Assembly (NCBI GenBank): GCA_003665825.1
Contig: QPFY01000010.1
Location: 930,001-994,000 of the forward strand
Reading direction: 5' to 3'
DNA length: 64,000 nt
DNA from: Microbotryum silenes-acaulis
Lineage: Eukaryota > Basidiomycota > Microbotryomycetes > Microbotryales > Microbotryaceae
Of this stretch, positions 10,564-19,940 are shown piece by piece. Position 1 is the stretch's first letter, and every line of letters starts with the position of its first letter. The position numbers were made by a program, and so were the translations under genes. The notes beneath the pieces are model-generated. The model was not told the origin of the DNA. It searched no databases and saw only the letters and a program-made list of their open reading frames with translations.

Positions 10564-12635
10564 TCAGTACCACTCTCCACCAGCTCGTGCGACACGTTGA
10601 TCGTTAGGAGCGGTACGGGTTTGGCTGCGAAGCCTTGAAGCATGGACAGAAAACAAGGGGTTGTGGGGGGGTCAAACGCTGGGTCAGTCGATCTGAATTG
10701 CCTGATTCCCCAAACGTTGGGGGGAAGCCGAGAGTTTGGCTACCACCTCTTCAGCGTGTAACATTACTCACATTCGCTGATCACCCTGAGGCTCAACTTC
10801 TCCCGGCTGCAAAACACGTCGTTTGGGAGCACCTGCTTGGCCCTGGCCTCCCGCGACCGCGGCCTGAGCCTTTTGCTGGGCCGCTTGCGCCGCCGCCTGG
10901 GTCTGGGCCTCCTTGTTGGCCTCGTCCGATCGTTGCTGGACGCTCCAGTCGAAGACGTAATCGTATTGGAAGCCTTCGCGAACGAACAAGTCTCGGAAGA
11001 GCTTGCGCAAGTAGGAGTAGTCTGCCAGGGTATGCGTAGCCAACGTCAGCGCAAGCCTCTCGAGGGTGAGACAGGTGCTGTGTCGCCGGAACTAACCAGG
11101 CTTGTCATCGAAGCGCAGGGATCGGCAGTAGTTGAGGTAGATGGCAAACTCGTTCGGGAATCCACGGCACAAGTACTCCGTCGGTGTCGTCATCTTCTTC
11201 TCCATAATTCGGTCGTACTTTTGCTTCTTGGTAGCGGCCTTGAGACCTTGCCACGGCAGCGAGCCGCGAAGGAAGTACATGAGAACGTACCCGAGCGATT
11301 CCATATCGTCGCGACGCGATTGCTCTGCACAAAGGACGAATGATAGCGCGATGAGTGAGGGCTCACCAAACGGCTAGCTGGTGTGTGGCTCGTCGTAACC
11401 ACTCACCAACTCCGAGATGAGTGTTGATCGACGTGTAACGCGCCGTTCCGGTAAGATTCTTGTTTTCACGGTACGGGATATGGAGATGGGTCTTGGGGTC
11501 GCGGTACTTCTTGGCCAGCCCAAAGTCGATGACGTTGACCTGGTTTCCTCGCTTGCCGATACCCATCAGGAAGTTGTCAGGCTTGATGTCGCGATGTATG
11601 AAGTTGCGAGAGTGGATGTACTCGATGCGGGAGATCTGCACAGACGGTCACGAGACAGGGGAGGAATGAGGCCGACGAATGCTATCAGTACTGTGCGCTT
11701 CCCTCCTTCGCATCGAAGCGCCACGAGATAAGGGCAACGCACGAGCTGATCGGCAAGCAGGAGCACCGTCTTGAGGGTGAACTTGCGGTTGCAGAAGTTG
11801 AACAAGTCCTCCAGACTGGGGCCGAGCAAGTCAAGGACCATGGCATTGTAGTCACATTCGACGCCGAACCATCGCACGAACGGAACCCCAACGCCGCCTG
11901 CCAGGGTCTTGTAGACCTTGGCCTCGTATTCGAGTTGCGGGTGTTTCGCCTTGACCGACTCGAGCTTGATGGCAACCTCTTCGCCCGAGATGATGTTGAC
12001 ACCAAGATAGATGTCACCTGAAGAACGGATCGCAATTGAAGGATATGGTAAGCCAGGGATGCACCTCATGCCACAGCGGGAACAACAAGAATCAAGGCGA
12101 AGGGCCGGGGAGGCAAAGGCGCCACGCTTTGGGGAGAGCTCGCTGACGCGACGTTTCGAGGTGGAAGTGAGCCCGCCAACTCCGCCGCCCGTCCGCAATC
12201 GACGGCCGAGACTATTGCACTGCATGACCAACTCACCGAACTAAACATGCGTGGACGCCGGCAGCATGGAGCAGCAATGAAGAATGGGAGTGGGGGGATG
12301 GGAATGGGAATGGGATGTCAGTGTGCTGCACTTGGGGTGAGTCACGAGGTCGGGAGCGACTTGAGTGGGAGGCACTCACGGATCCACTACCAATCTTCTT
12401 GCCGATTCTGTGCAGGGTGAACGCATGGCACATCATGTCAGCGTTGGCCATCTCATGTACCACACTAGTGACGCGCAACGTGGACGAGGCCAGCCGTGCA
12501 AGCCAGCACACAACGGTGCTGCTGACTGGAAACACCCGTCGACTCGTGAGACATCGCTACGACCGACGCCGATCGAGCAGAGTGCGTTGTACGGTGTGCA
12601 ACTCACCGATACTTTCCTCCGACGCGCAAATCCAT
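10564..12635 (-). CDS. HRR25: Casein kinase 1, delta/epsilon type (Hrr25 family)
   Basis: Eight exons: 12607-12635, 12380-12407, 12237-12240, 11743-12017, 11407-11635, 11097-11324, 10772-11021, 10564-10633, giving 370 residues. The Ser/Thr kinase domain starts at [10 protein letters not shown]; the glycine loop GSGSFG is complete only if the 4-nt exon TTCG (12237-12240) is included. Further motifs are AIKLES (catalytic Lys), HRDIKPDNF (loop) and DFGLAKK, plus the CK1 signatures [13 protein letters not shown] and [13 protein letters not shown]. The Gln/Ala-rich tail follows [10 protein letters not shown]1 acts in DNA repair, ribosome maturation, vesicle traffic and cell-cycle control. The last exon (ending GGEWY) is inferred; without splicing at 10771 the protein would end QRM at 10768. 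The first five introns cluster around the ATP-binding loop. Confidence 0.9.
12237..12240 (-). other. 4-nt micro-exon of casein kinase 1
   Basis: The sequence TTCG is flanked by GTTTAG upstream and GTGAGT downstream on the minus strand. Inclusion restores Phe-Gly of the invariant glycine loop and keeps the frame: exons 1+2 total 57 nt, and 4+275 nt for the next two is 279. Skipping it would shift the frame. Confidence 0.85.
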
Positions 12636-14211
12636 CTCTGGTAGCGCACGAGGGGTCGGGAGGACGGGGGGATGGAGGTGGTGAGGAGAGGGGAAGAGCC
12701 GAAGGGGAGGGGGGGGCGATCTGCGGCAGGCCCAGGCAGTGGGAGAGCGTGCAGGTACGGTCCACGGACGATCACAAAGGGGAGTAGGGGGCCGAAAGGG
12801 GTGACGAGGTGTATGGAACAGCGGGTTCGGCAGCGGAGATCGATCAAAACGAACGTCAGTACATTCAAAGCAAATAAGAACGCAAATGCAAACGGCGCGT
12901 CGCGATGATTTCTGGGGCGAACGAGCGACCGCGCTGCGACTCGTGTCGGTCGCATCGGCCGACACAACGCCGGCGCTGGCTCGGCGCGGGCGTATGGGCA
13001 GGCCAGGCCCCGACCACGATCGCCGCCGCGGTTAGGGCATCATCGTTCCATAGCCCAGCATCACGTAGCAGAACGCAACCAATCGTTCCCGACGACCTCT
13101 CGATCAACCCCTCCCTGCGCCTGTTGATAGCTACAGCAGCCCCCATCGAGCCCAGGAGCCCCGACGGCCGTCTATGCAGCTTGCACCGCCTGGTAAAGCG
13201 AGGATGGCGCGTCGTCGTCACCCCCCCCCCCCTCCTCTTCCACTCTCCCCACCGCCCGTGATACCCAATACGACCGCGCACTCGGCCGAACCGAGTCTCT
13301 CGGATCAAATTCCAACCCACCTATTCAATTGGAACCTGGTGACGGCAGAACAGATGTTCGAAAGGAAGGGAGGGAACGCGGATCGTCGCGTGTGAGGGCG
13401 GGCGAAGGGATAGAGCGACCCGCCAAGCGGCCGCATAGCCGCACGCTCCATGTAGCCGCAAGTGCCAGCAAGTGCCAGCAAGTGGCCCGCAGAATTCAGA
13501 AGCCCGCCCGCTCGAATCTCGGCACCGCTCCGTGTGCACTGTGGCGTAGAAACTCTCAGGTTGGACCTCATTTTTTCTTTCTTTTCGACTCGATTCTGGG
13601 TGCCTTTCATTCTTCTCTAGGACCTCTCATGTTAAAGGCCACGAAACCGGAGTGATCATTCGATCCGGGTCGAGGGAGGCCGAGCAAGCATCTGCTGCGT
13701 GGACGCGGGCGTGCGGGTCGGCCGGCGCAGCGACCAGGAGTTACTTCCTCAGAGTCTCGAGTTTCTCGCTGGCTGTAAGATCTGAGCAACCTAGATTCGG
13801 GGCTCTTCTGATTGAGGCTTTTGATCCACATGCATGGAAATGGCCACAGATCGTGGGAACCCCTATAGGCCGGCGATTGACAGGGACGGAGCCCACCTGA
13901 AAATTGGACATCCTAACCATCCCGCCCAAGCGAGCCACCGAAAGTCGCGGTTGACCCAGCAAGCTGATCTAGACCATATGCGTTGTTTAGCGCTTGCTAG
14001 GCCCGGGCCTCACGACGGGAAGATTAATTGCAGCCAGATCGGCGCTCCCAAGCAAACGCGCTCGGTTGTCGGCGTAAATTAAAAACGCCGACGTTGACGT
14101 CAAATTGGGATGACCGCGAGCCGTTTCATTGTGCTCATTTCACTCCGCTCAGCTTCTGCACACCCACTGCACCACTCACACACCACCGCCCATCCAAAGA
14201 ACTACACCACC
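12636..14211. other. Intergenic, 1.6 kb, divergent promoter region
   Basis: The gap separates the divergent starts of casein kinase 1 and the small gene at 14212. It is GC-rich and holds poly-C/CT stretches near 13222-13250 and a 10-bp tandem repeat (gcaagtgcca, from about 13458). Frames seen here look like chance frames. No RNA gene is recognised. Confidence 0.5.
13458..13485 (+). repeat. 10-bp tandem repeat, almost 3 copies
   Basis: The unit gcaagtgcca occurs at 13458-13467 and 13468-13477, followed by gcaagtgg. It lies in the intergenic region; no function is evident. Confidence 0.8.
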
Positions 14212-14576
14212 ATGTTTCTGCAGAAATTGTTCCGCCGCAAGGCCGCCCTGGTGCGCTCTGCCAGTTCGACCTCGAATTCGAGGCCGTCGTCGGTCGTTTC
14301 CCGTCAGGATCTAGATGGTGAGTCGACTGGTTCGTCGGACGACGACGTACGACGCCCGCTTTGTGTGGCGCCATTGTCGCGATTTCTGACCGCCCGCTTG
14401 TGCGTGTTCACTCTCCCCTCGTGTTCGCGTTCGTAGAGCGAGACATGAACAACCTGCTCGATGACATGATGGCGTTCAATGCGATCGGATCCAAGGAAAG
14501 AAGTACAGCGACACCAACAGCCACCGCGAGTGCAGCATCGTCCACAACGTCGACCGCTTCGTCCAGTCCTCTCTGA
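14212..14576 (+). CDS. Small unknown protein, 81 residues
   Basis: Two exons, 14212-14317 and 14437-14576, join across a canonical GTGAGT...TCGTAG intron (phase 1). The context before ATG (CACC) is favourable. The product begins MFLQKLFRRKAALVRSASST, a short basic amphipathic start, then a Ser-rich stretch, then an acidic helix (ERDMNNLLDDMMAFNAIGSK), and ends in a Thr/Ser/Ala tail. The basic N-terminus could target mitochondria or membranes. No family is recognised. Clean splicing and the maintained frame support a real gene, but conservation has to decide. Confidence 0.45.
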
Positions 14577-15494
14577 GACCCAGGCGATTCGCGCTCAATT
14601 TGTTACGCGCATGGTGAGTCGCGTGCGCGAGCCAGGGACAAGTGCGAGGCCTTCGTAGGTGCCCAATTGTAATTGGGTCGGACCTACGACCTACTAGACC
14701 ATTCGATCAAACTTCTCTGCTCTCGCCGGATGGATATCTCCCTTTCACTCTACGTGTGCTCGGAGCCAGAGTCTATAGTGTAGCGGGCTCGCTCAACTCC
14801 TGTACCACCGACTCATCGGCCGGCGCGCTGGAAGCCACAGGCGTCCCTACACTCTAGTCCTCGACTCGACGGGTGGATGTACCCCATCATCCCCATCATA
14901 CCGACTCGGGTGTACCCTCCAAGATCGAGCGCAGCTTGCGATGCAGCAAATAGACGGTCCAGCTGCGTCGGCTACAATCTCCGAGCACGGTCGTCCAAAG
15001 GGGTCCGTGCGCGACCCGACGGAAACGCCGACGTCCCTTTTTATTCATCACTCCGTGTATATTCGAGTCCGCGTGGAGTTTGAACGCCACCCTATCAATG
15101 CCATAGTACATAATTGTTGTAGCTATATGTTCCTTCCAAAGATTTTCAATGCAAGTGTTTTTCCTTTCTCCAATCTCTCGTGTGGGTCGCGTTGGGGGAT
15201 CCCGGGCCGGACTCGCCAGCAGGTTCTGACTCAGGCACGACATGGAATTCGCTCTGTGGGCACCCGCCTGCACTCTCGTGACCAAGTACGATCAGCAGCA
15301 AGTTCAAAATTTGTTGGAATAATTCAGGTCACGAAATAGATGTAGACACTCGTGTCGTGTCGAGGCATGTTCGGCGAATCCCGCGCGCTCCCTCGCGGAT
15401 TGAATCGTGGCGCTCCTACGCCGAACGGAATCGCGACTTGGACTTATAACCACCCACCCACCACCACCACCACCCCCCGCCCGTTTCGCAAGCC
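14577..15494. other. Intergenic, 0.9 kb, no supported gene
   Basis: The stretch lies between the small gene and PDH E2, both on the plus strand, so it contains the E2 promoter. A minus-strand frame (14896-15285) lacks family motifs. A CT/CCACC-rich tract (about 15452-15482) sits immediately before the E2 start. Confidence 0.5.
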
Positions 15495-17552
15495 ATGATT
15501 CGCCAACTCGTGCAACAGCGTGCCCGTTCGCTCGCTCGATCGAGCCTGTCATCGCCCAGGTGTGAGTGCCTATACCCATCACCTTCCTACTAGGGTTGCT
15601 GTGGTCGGTTTCCCTCCTCCGCCGCTCGCACTTTCCTGTGCTTGTCCGCCCCTGATCGATCTGAGCGCTAACCCGCTGACCCGCTTGGCCCATCCCATCC
15701 CGTCGCGCAGACCTACATGCGACGTCGCGGTCGCATGCGTTGACCAAGTTCATGTTCCCGGCCATGTCGCCGACCATGACCGAGGGTGGTATCGCGAGTT
15801 GGAAGAAGAAGGAGGGCGAGGCCTTCGCACCGGGAGATGTCTTGTTGGAGATTGTCAGTTCGGCTCCGCACGCAGCGCAACCCATCCCCCGAAGGCCGTA
15901 AAGAGCGCGCGCGCTATCCTCGATCGATAGTGCCGCGACTCGGGAGATCGGCAGCACCACCGTTCTCAGTTGAGCTGGGCACTGATATGACTTCACTGGT
16001 GGCCTGTAGGAAACCGACAAGGCGACGATGGACGTCGAGGCCCAGGACGAGGGTGTGTTGGGCAAGATCATCGTGCGTACACCCCCCCACCCATCCCCTC
16101 CCGTCCTCCGTCGCTCCTCACTCCTCATCGGCACACTCCGATCTTCCAGCCACCCCTCTAACGCAAGTCCTTGTCCAACGCACAGGTCGGTGATGGAGCA
16201 AAAGGTGTCAAAGTTGGCTCCATCGTGGCCATTCTGGCCGAGGAGGGCGACGATGTGAGCGAGGCCGCCATCAAGGCCTTGAGCGAGGCCGCCATCAAGG
16301 CCTTGACCGAGGATGGTGCAGGAGAGGCCGCGCCCGCCGAGGTCGCGGAGGACAAGCCGCAGGAGAAGGCATCCGAGGCACCCGAGCCCAAGAAGCAAGA
16401 GACCAAGTCTGAAACACCTTCTGCACCCAAGAAGGAGTCGTCGATGCAGCCCTCGGGCGACCACCCCGTCATTCTCGCCTCGCCGCTCGCCAAACGTCTC
16501 GCGCTCGAGCAGGGCATCCCGTTGGCCAAGATCAAGGGCTCCGGACCTGGTGGACGCATCGTCAAGGCCGATATCGAGTCGTACAAGCCCGAGGCACCCA
16601 AGGCCGCCGCCGCCTCCTCCTCGTCCTCTTCCGCCCCCGCTCCTTCCGCTTCCTCCGCGGCCCCGGCCAAATTCACCGATACCCCCGTCTCCAACATGCG
16701 ACGAACGATCGCCTCGCGCTTGACCGACTCCAAGTCCGGCACCCCCCACTACTACCTTACCACCGAGATCAACATGGACCGCGTCGCCAAGCTGCGCGAT
16801 GTCTTCAACTCGGCCGCCAAGTCGGCCGAGGCCGCAGGTGGTGTCAAGGACGGTGTCAAAACGGGCACCAAGCTGAGCTTCAACGACTTTGTCGTCAAGG
16901 CCAGTGCGCTCGCCCTCAACGATGTGCCCGAAGTCAACTCGGGATGGCACGGCGACTTTGTCCGACAGTGAGCTCTGTCCTCCCGTTGAGCAATGGGAAT
17001 GCGCGATTAGATTACTGATACATCTTCATTTGGGCGGGGTCCATAGGTATCACACCGCGGACATCTCGGTCGCCGTCGCAACACCCAACGGCTTGATCAC
17101 GCCCATCATCCCCGATGTCGGAGCCAAGGGCTTGGCCACGGTCTCGACCTTGACAAAACAATTGGCCGGCAAGGCGCGCGATGGCAAGCTCAAGCCCGAG
17201 GAATACCAAGGCGGGTCCTTCACCATCTCCAACTTGGGCATGTTCGGCGTCGAATCCTTCACGGCCATCATCAACCCGCCGCAATCGTGCATCTTGGCCG
17301 TTGGAGCCACGGAGAAGAAGTTGGTCTTGGATCCCGAATCGGAGAAGGGCTTCAAGGAGGTCAGCGTGATGAAGGTGACCTTGTCATGCGATCACCGAGT
17401 GGTCGATGGTGCGATTGGCGCGAGGTGGCTCAAGAGCTTCAAGGCTTACCTCGAGGTGAGTGGATCAGTGGAGGTGATAAGCCCGAGGTGACCGAATGCT
17501 AACCCTCCTACGAATTTGTATTGCGCAGTCTCCTCTCTCTTTCATGCTGTAA
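15495..17552 (+). CDS. LAT1: Pyruvate dehydrogenase E2, dihydrolipoyl acetyltransferase
   Basis: Six exons: 15495-15561, 15711-15853, 16010-16072, 16186-16967, 17047-17455, 17529-17552; 495 residues. The N-terminus ([17 protein letters not shown]) is a mitochondrial presequence. The lipoyl domain (about 35-110) has [20 protein letters not shown] and the lipoylated Lys in ETDKATM (residue ~74). A Pro/Ala/Glu linker leads to the E1/E3-binding domain ([16 protein letters not shown] ... [10 protein letters not shown], ~187-225). The acetyltransferase domain has [20 protein letters not shown] and the catalytic DHRVVDG (~466), and ends LSFML. The enzyme forms the core of the mitochondrial PDH complex that makes acetyl-CoA. 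A 24-bp direct repeat at 16258-16305 duplicates SEAAIKAL in the linker. The 8-codon last exon is needed for the conserved C-terminus. Confidence 0.95.
16258..16305 (+). repeat. 24-bp tandem duplication in PDH E2 linker
   Basis: The identical copies 16258-16281 and 16282-16305 encode SEAAIKAL twice. The frame is kept. Linker length variation is usually tolerated in E2 proteins. Confidence 0.9.
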
Positions 17553-17771
17553 ACCGCCCCCTTGGATAAATGGTCGGCACGGTACACAGGTCCCCTTTCC
17601 ACGACGCGCTCTCTTTCACGTAGTTGTTCTTTCTTCCTCACCTACCTTGCATCAATCACTCATATTTTCTTTTAGAAAGCTTTTTGGCTCTTCCTTGAGC
17701 CCCGCGCGAGATACGAGGTGGAAAGAGTATTTGCATATTGGACTCGAGGATGCTACATGCCTCAAAGCCGA

Positions 17772-19389
17772 TCAAGCTTGCCTGAACAATTCTGGTTTCA
17801 TCGACAGCTTGCACAGGCGAGCAAGTAAGCCACCTGTCAAGCAATTGCAGGAGAAGTGGTCAGCGAGCCAGTCTTTCTCGGGGAAGACCGGACGAAAGGA
17901 CTGACCCAGTTGTACCACGGTGCTAACACCTTCGAGGATTCTCATGTGCGCGAACCCGATTTCCTGAGACGGAGTCACAGAGCGTCAGCAAGTAGGGTCT
18001 CGAGGAAAATACGATCGCCGAGTTTCTGTCGCACCTTGATAAAGTCAAGCTTGACGTATTCAAGCAAATCCTCCATCCCTTTGGTAACCCTGAACAAAGT
18101 CGCCACAATATCGACCGCAGCATACCCCTGCAGCCACAATTCCTCCAGCTTGGTCATGGCCGCGTCAATGTCCCCCTTGGCGCAATCCTTGATCAGCTGC
18201 TGTACCTTGACGGGGTGGGGTTGGTCGCACACTTTGAAGACCTCGTCGGCGCCGACAAAGTTGAAGCCCGAGTAAGTCGACTGGAGGTTGTTGACCGCTT
18301 GACGCATATCACCTTCCGAAGTAAAGATGAGCGCTGTCAGACCGGCTTCATTGTATTCAACCTGTCACGAAAACGAAAGAAGCAAGTTGATTGTCAGCCC
18401 ATTCGAGCATGGCGAGGCCTCGGGCAATGCGCGGTGCCTTTCAGTCGGCCTACCTTTTCAATCTCGCAAATCTCCAGTAAACGCCTCAACAGCTCGGCAT
18501 CTGTCAGCCTCGAGTACCTCAAGATGGCGCATCGACTCTGAATCGGCTCGATGATCTTGTTGCTCTGGTTGCACGCAAAGGCGAAGCGAGTGGTGTTGGA
18601 GAAGATTTCCATCGTCCTGCGGAGCGCTTGCTGGGCTCCCGGGGTCATCGAATCGGCTTCGTCGAGGATGACGAGCTTGTGGCGACCCGGTGGGAGTGTG
18701 ACCTTTTTCTGGGCGAAAGCCTTGATGCGGTTGCGTACGACGTCGATACCTCTGTCCCGATTGGGAGGCGGCGAGCACCGGAGCAAAGTCAGCCCAACTG
18801 AGGAGCGCCCGGACACCACTCAGTTGGATCGGGGCTGACCGTTCATCGGATGCGTTCAACTCGAGAACCCCTTCCTTGTAGTTCTCGCCCAAGAGTTGTC
18901 GAGCCAAGGCAAGGATGCTGGTCGTTTTGCCAATACCAGGTGAACCCTACTCGAGAGCCAGATCAGCTCGGTCTCGGAACGACGGTGGCCCCATCCTCAG
19001 CGAGTGCTTACGGAAATAATGATGTGAGGGCAGTTGCCATCCCTGGCAATGACCTTGAGGCGGTCGATCGTCTCAACGTTGCCAACAATGTCGTCGAGCG
19101 ACTTGGGTCGATGCTGTGGGGGAACGGGTAGAGCCGCGCCCTCAGCCGGAGTCCAGCTGTCTGGATGATCCACTCCTCCTCTCGCACCTTTTCTACCCTG
19201 TGGAGTATTGAAAGACGTGTATGAGTCAGTGCTTGAAGCTTTGACGACGTTGCGGTCTTGATAGTTCGTCTCGAGGGCCAGTACTGACCAGGGCAACTCG
19301 TACGCCGCGACAGGCTCGGTCGCAGGCCCCTTGCCCTTGGCGGATGAAGAGGCACCCCCAAAGAGGGAAGCTGATGCACTCGTCTGCAT
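17772..19389 (-). CDS. RFC4: Replication factor C small subunit 4 (human RFC2 orthologue)
   Basis: Eight exons: 19289-19389, 19188-19197, 19012-19113, 18840-18946, 18454-18751, 18035-18361, 17906-17963, 17772-17833; 354 residues. This AAA+ clamp-loader subunit loads PCNA. Motifs: [19 protein letters not shown] at the start, Walker [22 protein letters not shown], Walker [11 protein letters not shown], the SRC motif IEPIQSRC, then [15 protein letters not shown] and [14 protein letters not shown], which resemble the Rfc4/human RFC2 branch rather than the other small subunits. The C-terminal collar ends [11 protein letters not shown]. Exon 2 is a 10-nt micro-exon that supplies the conserved Val-Glu-Lys. 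The gene is divergent from SDA1. Confidence 0.93.
19188..19197 (-). other. 10-nt micro-exon of RFC4
   Basis: GGTAGAAAAG is preceded by CTCCACAG and followed by GTGCGAG. It completes the Trp codon and adds Val-Glu-Lys, so the universally conserved N-terminal motif of RFC small subunits reads through. The exon phases (101 + 10 = 111 nt) fit. Confidence 0.85.
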
Positions 19390-19940
19390 CGTAGGCAAAC
19401 AAATCTCGGCTGGACGGGCTAGGAGAGTGGCTGGTCGTATGGCGGGACAGGCAAAGGTCAATCTGGCATCGACACGCGTAGGCGCGCGACGCGTTGAGCG
19501 GGTCACCGACGCGGCGGTACTGACACCGTTCATTTGGCCGGGGCAGGGGCAGGAAGGGCGGGAGCGGCGGCGGCGTTTGAGACGGTTAGACTCCAACACT
19601 TATGAAAATTAAGTTCGGGCATATTGTGGCGGAAGAAGAGTAATTCAGAATTTTCAGACGCCTGGGAATCGTACCGCATTTTTCACAATGTTTTATGGGC
19701 TTGCACTTGAGCTGACCCTCTGGGCCCTGGGCCCGTTCGGCGATCGGCGTCGGCGCCGCGATCACTGCGCCTGCACGAGCTTGCACGAGCTTTCGCAGCC
19801 TGACTCGGAGCTGACAGGCCTGGCCCGAGCTCGGCTGCGAAGGCGAAGCCTCAGCGGGGTTCCAGCGGGGTTCGCGCTCGGTTCGACTCGGCTCCACACC
19901 GTGTCGATCCATCGATTCGACCGACCACCTCGCCAAAACC
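19390..19940. promoter_or_regulatory. Bidirectional promoter region RFC4 / SDA1
   Basis: The 551-bp gap separates two divergent growth-related genes (DNA replication and ribosome assembly). It includes an AT-richer core near 19600-19690 flanked by GC-rich sequence. An in-frame upstream extension of RFC4 exists here but is not needed for the family. Confidence 0.5.

Noticed and set aside
14896..15285. Minus-strand frame of 129 codons upstream of PDH E2
   Set aside because: No family motif and it lies in the expected E2 promoter/leader; kept as intergenic.
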